Translations under genes and position numbers: made by a program
Shown: piece by piece, positions 17,562 to 25,596 of the stretch
Layout of the letters: each line of letters opens with the position of its first letter
Position numbering within the stretch: position 1 is the stretch's first letter
Notes under the pieces: model-generated
Databases searched by the model: none
What the model was told of the DNA's origin: nothing
The model's input: the letters and a program-made list of their open reading frames with translations, nothing else
Origin: Sphingomonadales bacterium
GTDB lineage: Bacteria > Pseudomonadota > Alphaproteobacteria > Sphingomonadales > Sphingomonadaceae
DNA: 64,000 nucleotides
Assembly: GCA_025351405.1 (NCBI GenBank)
Contig: JANXVZ010000021.1
Coordinates: forward strand, 1 to 64,000
Direction: 5' to 3'

Positions 17562-17963
17562 ATGCAAGTCAAAGCAATCGACCACATCAATATCATTACC
17601 GCTGATCTGGACGTTTCGGCGCGCTTCTATGCGGCCTTGTTGCAACTGGAGCGCCGCAATGCGCCGCCGCCGCTAACGCCCGAGAATGCACAATGGATGT
17701 GCGACACGGCGGGCAATCCGCTAATCCATCTGAATACGCCGGCTGCGCCCAAGGCGATCGAACGTGACACCAGCCCGGGGCCGCGGACCGGAGCCCTTCA
17801 CCACGTGGCGCTGCGGTGCACGGGCCACGCCGACGCCATCGCTGGCATCGGCGCGCTTGGTCTTCAGCACCATCTCAACGAAATTCCGTTCATCGGACTT
17901 CGCCAGATATTCGTCAGTGACCCCAATGGGGTGCTGCTGGAGCTCAACTTCTTCGGCGAATGA
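17562..17963 (+). CDS. VOC-family (glyoxalase/dioxygenase fold) protein
   Basis: A 133-residue single-domain vicinal-oxygen-chelate protein. It starts with the typical IDHINIITADLDVSARFY, where the His could be a metal ligand; further candidate ligands are His in ALHHVALRC and Glu in GVLLELNFFGE at the C-terminus. The substrate cannot be told. GGGAGAG lies about 8 bp before the ATG. It is divergent from the MarR gene, which makes it a candidate target of that regulator. Confidence 0.85.
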   Translation: MQVKAIDHINIITADLDVSARFYAALLQLERRNAPPPLTPENAQWMCDTAGNPLIHLNTPAAPKAIERDTSPGPRTGALHHVALRCTGHADAIAGIGALGLQHHLNEIPFIGLRQIFVSDPNGVLLELNFFGE

Positions 17964-17975
17964 ACGTGGTGCGGT

Positions 17976-18539
17976 TCAGGCCGAGACCCGCGCCACTCCC
18001 GAGCGGCGGCGCATCGCCACGCCGGACAGGCCAAGTCCGATGATCATCATCGTCCAGACTTCGGGCTCGGGCACGGGCTGGCCCATGAAGGCAATGCTGC
18101 GAACCTCGCGCAGGTTGAGGCCATGTGGGGTGTCAGCCGTTGTCCATGTCCCTGACGAAGGGCCGCCGGTAAGCTTGTAGAGGGCAAAATTGGCGCCGGC
18201 ATTGACGGCGAAATAGCTTATCTTGAAGCCCGGGGTTGCCCATGTGCCGGTCGTCAAGCCGCTGACGCTGCCCGGAAAGCCGACCGTGCCGGACGTGAAC
18301 AGGTAGGTCAGCCGGATGTCGCCGCCGGCCGCGGGATGGGTATCGTTGAACAGGTTGAACTTGGCCTGGGTATCGGCGGCGAGCGCCGCGGACGAAAGCG
18401 TGCCGCTGAACAGGCAGCCGTTCGGGCCGGGAAGCGACGCGCACCCGGAGGCGACGACGCTGACAGCTGCCGCAGGCGACCCCAGCACCATGGTTGCAGC
18501 GAGTGTTGCAAGAAGCTTTCGACCAATCGATCCAGTCAT
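17976..18539 (-). CDS. PEPxWA-CTERM sorting domain protein
   Basis: A 187-residue exported protein: Sec signal peptide at the start (LLATLAATMVLGSPAAA), a beta-rich middle of about 130 residues with CASLPGPNGCLF, and at the C-terminus the sorting signal VPEPEVWTMMIIGLG followed by a hydrophobic helix and MRRRSG. This PEPxW form is characteristic of sphingomonads and is recognised by an exosortase, not present here. The ATG at 18539 has GGGGAA about 8 bp upstream; an earlier ATG at 18554 is possible. It converges on the VOC gene. Confidence 0.88.
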   Translation of the reverse strand: MTGSIGRKLLATLAATMVLGSPAAAVSVVASGCASLPGPNGCLFSGTLSSAALAADTQAKFNLFNDTHPAAGGDIRLTYLFTSGTVGFPGSVSGLTTGTWATPGFKISYFAVNAGANFALYKLTGGPSSGTWTTADTPHGLNLREVRSIAFMGQPVPEPEVWTMMIIGLGLSGVAMRRRSGVARVSA

Positions 18540-18865
18540 TATTCGGTTCCCCATGTTGAACGCCGTTGGTAGCGATGCCCAGCTCGCCGACCACCGCATC
18601 GTAGGCGAGGCGGGGCCGCCATTCGAACGCGAATAGGGGCTAGCGGGGCGCTATTTCGTGCCACCAAGTGTGTGATTCCGAGCAAAATTGGCGATGCGCA
18701 TACGGGCTATGCCGCAGCGGTCGGGGCACCCCTATTTCGCCGTAGGTCTTATGGAGCATAGCCGACTGGATGCCTTCTCAGACGCGAGCACCGAGACAAC
18801 AATGGCTTGGGTGGCAGGTGTGCCGCGACACGGCCGAGCGGGCGACAGCGGGGGGCGGTTCAGCG
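18540..18865. other. Divergent intergenic region between the PEPxWA-CTERM and TolC-like genes
   Basis: No credible gene. It holds a small hairpin ATTCG-AACG-CGAAT (18621-18634) and two copies of a CTATTTCG element (18651-18658 and 18732-18739) that recur elsewhere in the polysaccharide island. No clear -35/-10 pair was found for either flanking gene. Confidence 0.5.
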
Positions 18866-20338
18866 TTGGCTAGAGTGTCAGATCCTGGCTATCGATGGCT
18901 ATGGGTGCCAGTGGCGGCCATGCTGGCCGGTCCCGCGGCGCATGGGCAATCGCCCGTTGCCGCAGTTGCGAGTTTCTCCCCCGTTCTTCCCTTGCCGCAG
19001 CATGATCCGCAGCGGATCGACTTTTCGTCTGATCCATTGCTGGCGCTGTTGGGTGCGCCGGGTTCGTCGGCGGATTTTGACGCAGCGGTTCGGCAGGCGG
19101 TGTTGCGGCATCCGGTGGTGCGTGGGGCGGCGGCGACGGCGGACGAGGCGCGGGGACGGCGGGCGGAGGTGCGGGCCGGACTGTTTCCACGGGTCGATGC
19201 ACAGCTTGTTGCCGGTGGGTCGCTGGCGCGCGATTTCGGCGCTCGCACCGCTATCGTGGAGAGTTTGCAACCCCGATCGCGGTCGGATGCAAGTCTCAAT
19301 GCCGACCAGTTGCTGTGGGACTTTGGCGCAACCGGTCACCGCATTGCCGGGGCCTCTGCGACGCTGGCCGCGGCGCGGGCCGAGACCCGCCGCGCCGCCA
19401 ACGCAACCGCGCTGCGGGCGGTCACCGGCTGGTACGACGTTTTGATGTTCCGGTGGCTGGCAGCGGTATCGAACGCCAGTATCATGCGGTTGACGGCAAT
19501 CGACGCCGATACGCGCACCCGCGAGGCAGGAGGGCTGGGCACCGGCGGTGATGTGGCGCGCGCCGACGCCGGGCTGGCCGATGCGATCGGCCGTGCGGCG
19601 CGCGTCGATCGCGGTCTCGCCGATGCCGAGGCGCGCTTTGTCGAGATTTTCGGCGCGCCGCCGCCGCCGGTGCTGTCGCGGCCGCCCGCACCGGTTTCCG
19701 CAGCGACAAGCAGCGACGCCGCCCTCGCCATGAGCCATGCCACCCCGCCGGCCGAGGCGGCCAGGGCGCGCGCCGAGGCGGCTCGCGACGAGGCGCGCGC
19801 TGCCGTGTCCGATCGGTTTCCGCGGCTCTCCGGCGGGCTCAGCGGCACGCGCTACGATGTGTTCGCCCGCAACCGCGATTACGACGTGCGCGGCCAGGTG
19901 GTGTTGCGCCATGTCTTTAGCGTCGGGGGTGCAGAAGGCGCCCGTGTCGACCAGGCGCGTGCCCGTGCCCGCGCCGCCGGCTATGCTGCCGATGAAGCCA
20001 CCGCAGAGGCAGAACGCGACGTGACCGCAGCCCTGGCGGATAGTCAGATACTCGATCGCAGCCTCGCGGCCCTGGCGGATGCCTATCGTGCCAACCGGCG
20101 TGCGCGCGATGTGACCGTCGAGCAGTTTCGGCTGTCACGCGGCAGCCTTCTCGACGTGCTGCGCGTCGAGCAGGATTTTGTCGCTGCCGCATCGGCCTAT
20201 CTGCAAGGGGCTGTCGAACGCGACGTCGCGCGTTACACACTGCTGGCGCGTACCGGCGAGATATTGGCGCGCTTCGACGTCGATACCGATGGTGATACCG
20301 ATGGTGCCGGCGCGGTTTCGGGAGGAGTGCCGAGATGA
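18866..20338 (+). CDS. TolC-family outer-membrane channel of a type I secretion system
   Basis: About 490 residues; a TolC-like trimeric outer-membrane export channel. A signal sequence follows the start (WLWVPVAAMLAGPAAHGQ), then two alternating alpha-helical halves rich in Ala/Arg/Asp heptads and amphipathic strands (ASLNADQLLWDFGATGHRIAG; QVVLRHVFSVGGAEGARVDQA). The start is uncertain: TTG at 18866 has a GGGGGGCGG run upstream; GTG at 18875 and an ATG nearly 100 bp earlier are alternatives. A 12-bp unit (20282-20293) is tandemly duplicated at the 3' end, giving DTDG twice. The stop overlaps the ABC gene by 4 bp. Confidence 0.88.
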   Translation: MARVSDPGYRWLWVPVAAMLAGPAAHGQSPVAAVASFSPVLPLPQHDPQRIDFSSDPLLALLGAPGSSADFDAAVRQAVLRHPVVRGAAATADEARGRRAEVRAGLFPRVDAQLVAGGSLARDFGARTAIVESLQPRSRSDASLNADQLLWDFGATGHRIAGASATLAAARAETRRAANATALRAVTGWYDVLMFRWLAAVSNASIMRLTAIDADTRTREAGGLGTGGDVARADAGLADAIGRAARVDRGLADAEARFVEIFGAPPPPVLSRPPAPVSAATSSDAALAMSHATPPAEAARARAEAARDEARAAVSDRFPRLSGGLSGTRYDVFARNRDYDVRGQVVLRHVFSVGGAEGARVDQARARARAAGYAADEATAEAERDVTAALADSQILDRSLAALADAYRANRRARDVTVEQFRLSRGSLLDVLRVEQDFVAAASAYLQGAVERDVARYTLLARTGEILARFDVDTDGDTDGAGAVSGGVPR

Positions 20339-22044
20339 CGCCAACGCTACCCCGCCCGCGCCTTGCCGCCTGGCTGCTGGCGCCGATGCGCGCCAACCGG
20401 GCCTTGTACCTGCAGGTCGCGGTGGCTGCGGCGCTGATCAACCTGTTTGCCCTGGCCACGTCGCTGTTCTCGATGACGATCTACAACAAGATCGTCCCGA
20501 ACAACGCCACCGATTCGATGATTGCGCTGCTGATCGGCGTACTGGTCGTGCTGGTGTTCGATTTTATCCTGCGCGGATTGCGCGGCTATTTTGTCGATGT
20601 CGCCGGCAAGAATATCGACAGCCAGCTTGGCGAGGCCCTGTTCCAGCGGCTGCTGACCATGCGGCTGGCCGATCGCAGCGGCTCGAACGGTGCCTTTGCC
20701 GGGCTGCTGCGGGAGTTCGAGAGCCTGCGCGAGTTCTTCACCTCGGCAACCCTGGTTGCCATCGTCGACGTGCCGTTCATCGCGCTGTTCCTCGTCGTCA
20801 TCGCGCTGGTGGCCGGGCCGCTGGTCTGGGTTTCGGCGCTGGCCATCCCCGTCATCATCGGCGTCGCCTGGGCATCGCAGCCGGTGCTGGCACGGCTGGC
20901 GGCGCAGGGACTGGGCCAGGGCATGGCCAAGCAGGGCGTCATCGTCGAGGCCATTGGCGGGCTGGAGACGGTGAAGTCGAGCCAGGCCGGGCCGTTGCTG
21001 GCGGCACGCTGGAAAGCCGCGGTCACCGACCATGCGGACTCGTCGCTGCGCCAACGGCTGGTGTCGTCGCTGGCGATCAATGCGGCCGCCACGCTGCAAA
21101 GCCTTGCCTATGTGCTGACTGTCAGCTTCGGCGTCGTCATGATCGCCGATCATACGCTGACCACCGGCGGGCTGATCGCCGCCTCGATCCTGTCCGGGCG
21201 CTGCGTCGCGCCGCTGGGCCAGATCGCCGCGCTGCTGACCCGGCTCAGCCATACCCGATCGGCCTATCAGGCGCTCGACCGGCTGATGGCGGCAGGCAAG
21301 GACGGGGCGACGGGCCCCGCGACGCTGCGGCGACCGCGACTATCGGGGGGCATTGCCTTCCGCAACGTCATCTTCCGCTATCCCGGCAGCACGGCACGAG
21401 CGCTCGACGATGTCTCGTTCGCCATTGCTCCGGGCGACCGCGTCGCGATCATCGGCCGCGTCGGGTCGGGCAAGTCGACCGTCGCGCGGCTGATCCTGGG
21501 GCTTTATGAGCCGGATGAAGGCGCAGTGATGGTCGATGACGCCGATGTCCGCCAGCTCCACCCCGATGATTTGCGGGCCAATATCGGCGCGGTCTTGCAG
21601 GACGTTGTGCTGCTGTCGGGGTCGGTGCGCGAGAACATCGCGCTGGGTGCCGACGATGTCGATGATGCAGAGGTCCTGCGCGCCGCACGGCTGTCGGGCA
21701 CCCACGACTTCATGGGGGCGATCGCCAATGGCTATGACCTCAAGCTTGCAGATCGCGGCGAGGGATTGTCGGGCGGCCAGCGCCAGTCGATCGCCATCGC
21801 GCGGGCGCTGACCGGCGACCGGCCGATCCTGCTGTTCGACGAGCCAACCAGCGCCATGGATACCCAGTCGGAGAATGCGTTGATCGCCCGGCTGGAGACC
21901 GAGCTTGCCGGGCGCACGCTGGTGCTCGTCACCCACCGCCAGACCATGCTCAGACTGGTGAACCGCATCATCATCCTCGACAAGGGCAAGATCGTCGCTG
22001 CGGGACCGCGCGACGACGTGCTCAAGTCGATGGCCGTGGCGTAA
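20335..22044 (+). CDS. Type I secretion ABC transporter (permease-ATPase)
   Basis: A 569-residue half-transporter of the PrtD/HlyB group that powers export of RTX proteins. Membrane helices occupy residues about 25-290; the nucleotide-binding domain follows with Walker A GRVGSGKST (near 376), the signature LSGGQRQ (near 478) and Walker B ILLFDEPTS (near 498). There is no N-terminal C39 peptidase or peptidase-like domain, so substrates should carry uncleaved C-terminal signals, as RTX proteins do. It starts inside the stop of the TolC-like gene and ends 10 bp before the adaptor gene. Confidence 0.95.
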   Translation: MTPTLPRPRLAAWLLAPMRANRALYLQVAVAAALINLFALATSLFSMTIYNKIVPNNATDSMIALLIGVLVVLVFDFILRGLRGYFVDVAGKNIDSQLGEALFQRLLTMRLADRSGSNGAFAGLLREFESLREFFTSATLVAIVDVPFIALFLVVIALVAGPLVWVSALAIPVIIGVAWASQPVLARLAAQGLGQGMAKQGVIVEAIGGLETVKSSQAGPLLAARWKAAVTDHADSSLRQRLVSSLAINAAATLQSLAYVLTVSFGVVMIADHTLTTGGLIAASILSGRCVAPLGQIAALLTRLSHTRSAYQALDRLMAAGKDGATGPATLRRPRLSGGIAFRNVIFRYPGSTARALDDVSFAIAPGDRVAIIGRVGSGKSTVARLILGLYEPDEGAVMVDDADVRQLHPDDLRANIGAVLQDVVLLSGSVRENIALGADDVDDAEVLRAARLSGTHDFMGAIANGYDLKLADRGEGLSGGQRQSIAIARALTGDRPILLFDEPTSAMDTQSENALIARLETELAGRTLVLVTHRQTMLRLVNRIIILDKGKIVAAGPRDDVLKSMAVA

Positions 22045-22054
22045 GGGCCAACAC

Positions 22055-23362
22055 ATGTCGCTTGCCACCAGCATCGAAGCGCTGCCCGACCGTATCGAAC
22101 CCTCGACCGCCTCGCGGCTGCTGCTGTGGTCGATCGTCGGGTTCACCGGCGCCATGCTGCTGTGGGCCGGCCTCGCACAGGTCGACGAGACGGCGGTCGC
22201 CGTCGGGCGGGTCATCCCCTCGCGGCAGTTGCAGGTGGTCAGCAACCTTGAAGGCGGCGTCGTCTCGGCGATCCTCGTCAAACCCGGGGATGCGGTCGTC
22301 GCCGGCCAGGTGCTGCTCCGCCTCGACCCGGAAGTGGCCGATGGCGACTACAGCAAGACCAGCGCCAACGCCCAGGCGCTGGCGGCGCGCATCGCCAGGC
22401 TGGACGCCGAAGTCAAGGGTGTGGCGCCGCAGTTCCCCGCGGGCCTTGTGGCGGCGGCGCCGTCCGAGGTCGCGGTCGAACGCTCGGTCTATGCGGCGCG
22501 GATGACCGACCTGTCGGCCGCCAGCGCCGCCGAGGCTGCCAAGGTCGATGGCGCCACGCGTGGCCTTGCCGAGGCGCAGAGCACATTGGCGGTGCGTCGT
22601 GAAGGGCGGGCCCAGGCCGAGCGCGAGGTGACGCTGATGGAACCGCTGGTCGAAAAGGGCATCGAACCACGGATCGCCCTCGATCGCGCCCGCTCGACGC
22701 TGGCCCAGGCGCGCGATGCGGAGGCCGGCGCGGCGCAGGCGGTTAACCGCGCGCGCGCGGCAATCGCCGAGGCCCATGCCAGCCAGCGCGCCGTCGCCGG
22801 CAAGTTCCGGTCGCAATCGGTCGATTCCCTGGCAACGGCAAAGCTGGAGATGGCCGGCCAATCGGCAGCGCTGCCGGCACTCAAGAGCCGTGTCGACCGC
22901 ACCGCGTTGCGCGCGCCGATTGCCGGCACCGTCAACCGCGTGCTGGTCACCACCATCGGCGGCTCGGTACGGCCCGGCGAGCCGTTGGTCGAAGTCGTTC
23001 CAGCCGGCGACAGTCTTGTCATCGATGCCGATGTCCGCCCCGCCGATATCGCCTTCATCCACCCCGGGCAAAAGGCCATGGTCAAGCTGACTGCCTATGA
23101 TTCCGCCGTCTATGGCGGGCTTGCCGGCCATGTCGAACGCATCTCGCCCGACGCCGTCACCAACGAACGCACCGGCGAAACCCATTTCCAGGTCCGCGTC
23201 CGTACCGACCAGGCCAGCTTCAAGGCTCGGGACGGCATGGTGCTCCCGGTCAGCGCCGGAATGGTCGCCGAAGTCGATATCACCGGACACAAACGCTCGG
23301 TCCTCTCATACCTCCTCAACCCCGTCACCAAACTCCGCGACAACGCCTTCAGGGAAAAGTGA
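22055..23362 (+). CDS. HlyD-family periplasmic adaptor of the type I secretion system
   Basis: A 435-residue membrane fusion protein. One N-terminal membrane helix (LLLWSIVGFTGAMLLWAGLA, residues about 24-43) anchors it in the inner membrane. It is followed by a lipoyl-like half (VVSNLEGGVVSAILVKPGD), a long coiled coil rich in Ala/Glu/Arg (about 110-270), the second lipoyl half (RAPIAGTVNRVLV) and a beta-barrel end. It bridges the ABC protein and the TolC-like channel. It is the third and last gene of the secretion operon; the next gene is convergent. Confidence 0.95.
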   Translation: MSLATSIEALPDRIEPSTASRLLLWSIVGFTGAMLLWAGLAQVDETAVAVGRVIPSRQLQVVSNLEGGVVSAILVKPGDAVVAGQVLLRLDPEVADGDYSKTSANAQALAARIARLDAEVKGVAPQFPAGLVAAAPSEVAVERSVYAARMTDLSAASAAEAAKVDGATRGLAEAQSTLAVRREGRAQAEREVTLMEPLVEKGIEPRIALDRARSTLAQARDAEAGAAQAVNRARAAIAEAHASQRAVAGKFRSQSVDSLATAKLEMAGQSAALPALKSRVDRTALRAPIAGTVNRVLVTTIGGSVRPGEPLVEVVPAGDSLVIDADVRPADIAFIHPGQKAMVKLTAYDSAVYGGLAGHVERISPDAVTNERTGETHFQVRVRTDQASFKARDGMVLPVSAGMVAEVDITGHKRSVLSYLLNPVTKLRDNAFREK

Positions 23363-23421
23363 CCGCCCGATTGCATGGCTATCACCCATCCGTGGTTCGG
23401 GGTGACAGGGTGTCCTATGGC

Positions 23422-24618
23422 CTAGGCCGGATGCAGGACGGCTTGCCGGCGCTGCCCCGGCGGCGGTAGCAGGCCGGCATAGATCGCCTCGATATCGGCG
23501 CAGTGCTGGTCCTGGCCAAAGCGCTGGCGGGCGTGGCTGCGCGCCGTTTCAACGATGCGGCGGCGGCGGTCGGGGTCGGTAAGCAGCATCGCGATCTTGT
23601 CGGCGATTGCCGAAGCGTTGTCGACGCTGGCCAGAAGCCCGGTCCGGAGATGATCGATGGCCTCGCAATTGCCGCCGTCGTTGACAGCAACCACGGCGGT
23701 GCCGAGCAGCATGGCTTCGATCAGCGTCCGGCCGAACGGTTCGCCGACCGCTGTGACGGCGAGCACGTCGCACGCGGCGAGCCATTCGGCGCCCGGATAG
23801 CGAAAGCCCATCAACCGCACCCGATCGGCAACGCCGCGGCCGCTGGCCCGGCGGCGGACCGCGTCCTCCAGCATCGGCTCGATGGTATCCCCGAACATGG
23901 CGCCGACGACCGGCAGGCCTGGCAGCTGCGCCGCCAGTTCTGCAATGACGTCGACGAACAGCACTGGTCGCTTGCGCCCGACAAAATTGCCGAAATAGCC
24001 GATGACGACGGTATCCGCCGGGACGCCGAGCTCGGCGAGCAGCCGGCCCCTCGCGGCAGCGCGGTCCACGTCGAGGTTCGTATCGAACGGGCTGTAGACA
24101 ACGCTGGTCGGCACGCCGTGGCGGCCGCCCTCGAATTCGGAGAGCGCAAAGCGCGACACGGCGACAACCCTGTCGGCAAGCAACGGTGCCAGGTGGCGCA
24201 AGCCGCGCGCTTCCGGGCTGCTGCGGTGGTGCCAAAGCAGCTTGCTGCCGCCGACCCGGGCGGGAAGCGCCCAGGTGACATGCATGGCACCCTCGTTGCT
24301 GTGGACGATATCGACCTTGCGCTGGCGCAGGAAGCGAGCCAGCACCCATTGGCCCGCCGCGGCGCGCGCCAAATCGACCGGGCCGCGCGCTTGCCAGACT
24401 CCCGGTGCCCGCCCGAAATGCCAGCGGGTCGGGGCAGCTTCAAAGGATATCCCCTCGTCGCGCAACAATGCACCCACTTGTCCCTCCGGGTGGTGGACAA
24501 CCACAAGGGGATCGAAGCGTCGCCGGTCGAGCCGCTGGATGAGCTGCACAGCCGAGATGTGGCTGCCGCCGACGATGCCGCCCGCAAACGGATAACAGAT
24601 CGTCACAGGTCCGGTCAT
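23422..24618 (-). CDS. Glycosyltransferase family 4
   Basis: A 398-residue GT-B glycosyltransferase. The N-terminal domain has the acceptor-side loop GGIVGGSHISA near residue 13; the C-terminal domain shows IGYFGNFVGRKRP, and the donor-binding E-x7-E region reads EPFGRTLIEAMLLGTAVVAVN (near residue 308). It starts inside the stop of the methyltransferase gene (ATGA), so the two are cotranslated. Acceptor and sugar are unknown; the place between the secretion system and the RTX adhesin could mean a role in surface glycan or in glycosylation of the adhesin. Confidence 0.9.
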   Translation of the reverse strand: MTGPVTICYPFAGGIVGGSHISAVQLIQRLDRRRFDPLVVVHHPEGQVGALLRDEGISFEAAPTRWHFGRAPGVWQARGPVDLARAAAGQWVLARFLRQRKVDIVHSNEGAMHVTWALPARVGGSKLLWHHRSSPEARGLRHLAPLLADRVVAVSRFALSEFEGGRHGVPTSVVYSPFDTNLDVDRAAARGRLLAELGVPADTVVIGYFGNFVGRKRPVLFVDVIAELAAQLPGLPVVGAMFGDTIEPMLEDAVRRRASGRGVADRVRLMGFRYPGAEWLAACDVLAVTAVGEPFGRTLIEAMLLGTAVVAVNDGGNCEAIDHLRTGLLASVDNASAIADKIAMLLTDPDRRRRIVETARSHARQRFGQDQHCADIEAIYAGLLPPPGQRRQAVLHPA

Positions 24619-25556
24619 TGCGCACCGCGGTAAAAGCTGATGGCGTCGTGTGGCGACAGCGTGTGCTTCGACTTGCGGCCCATGAAGAACACGCCGCTGG
24701 CGGCGTCGGACGCGTAGCTGGCGGGGACAATCCTGTCGAACCAGGCCAACCAGAACACCGACAGCTTGGCGACCTTGCCCGCCAGGCGCGAGCGGAAAAC
24801 GCTGCGCACGAAATAGTCGATCGACCACATCAACTGGGTGCCGACCCCGCCGCAGGGTCCGGAGCGGATCAACTCGAAATTGCGGAACAGATAGCGATGG
24901 CCGCTTTCGGTATAGCGGGTGAAGTCATACGGCCCCTCGTGAACCTGCTGCAGAAACGGCGTCTCGGCATAAACCAGCCCGCCAGGTCGCAGCACCCGCC
25001 AGATTTCGGACACCACGCGAGCAGGCTCGAGGACGTGCTCGAGCACCGCCTGCACGACGACGCCGTCGACGCAGCCATCGGCCATCGGAATGGCATGGGC
25101 GTCCGCGATGAACAGCGCGTTCTTGGACCAGTACAAGTCGAAGGCGATGAGCTTGACACCCGCATCCTCATATAGCGCCTGGGTGCCCTGGCCGATGGTG
25201 CCGCCGCCGATCACCAGCACGCGCGGAGACGGCGACGTCGATTTGAGCGCGGCGATCAGGGCTGTGATGTTGGCGCGCGTCTCCGGCTTGTCGGGCGAAA
25301 GCAGGCGCTTGATCCAGCGTTTGGCGCCCGCATAGCGCGGCCGCGCTACCGCGCCGGTGCTGCGGGGCGAAAACAGCCTTTCGCGGTTCTCGATCACCGA
25401 GCGGTCGAAATCGATGAGGATCGGCAGCCCGTCGATGGCGGTGTAATGCTGCAGCCCGTCGGCGGTCGTGGCCGTGCCGTCGTCAGAAAACACAAGGGTG
25501 TCGCCGCTGCGGGGGCAGCGCAACAGCTTGCGGCACATTACGGCCTGTTCGATCAT
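24615..25556 (-). CDS. SAM-dependent methyltransferase with an N-terminal Trm112-like segment
   Basis: A 313-residue protein. The first 60 residues look like a Trm112-type module (LLRCPRSGDTLVFSDDGT ... YTAIDGLPILIDFD), with only one of the usual Cys pairs kept. The methyltransferase core follows: motif I RVLVIGGGTIGQGT, acidic FDLY, and QAVLEHVLEPARVVSEIWRVLRPGGLVYAETPF. The downstream HEGPYDFTRYT is common in methyltransferases of glycan loci. The start may instead be the ATG at 25538 (MCRKLL), since no RBS is obvious at 25556. It lies 40 bp after the RTX gene on the same strand. Confidence 0.85.
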   Translation of the reverse strand: MIEQAVMCRKLLRCPRSGDTLVFSDDGTATTADGLQHYTAIDGLPILIDFDRSVIENRERLFSPRSTGAVARPRYAGAKRWIKRLLSPDKPETRANITALIAALKSTSPSPRVLVIGGGTIGQGTQALYEDAGVKLIAFDLYWSKNALFIADAHAIPMADGCVDGVVVQAVLEHVLEPARVVSEIWRVLRPGGLVYAETPFLQQVHEGPYDFTRYTESGHRYLFRNFELIRSGPCGGVGTQLMWSIDYFVRSVFRSRLAGKVAKLSVFWLAWFDRIVPASYASDAASGVFFMGRKSKHTLSPHDAISFYRGAQ

Positions 25557-25596
25557 CGGCGATTGCCGCGTGTAGTCCGCATCATGCCCAACCCAT

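Noticed and set aside
23380-23428. TCACCC/GGGTGA repeat and the GGCCTAGGCC palindrome after the HlyD-like gene
   Set aside because: Weak stem with a long loop; the palindrome includes a stop codon and is likely chance.
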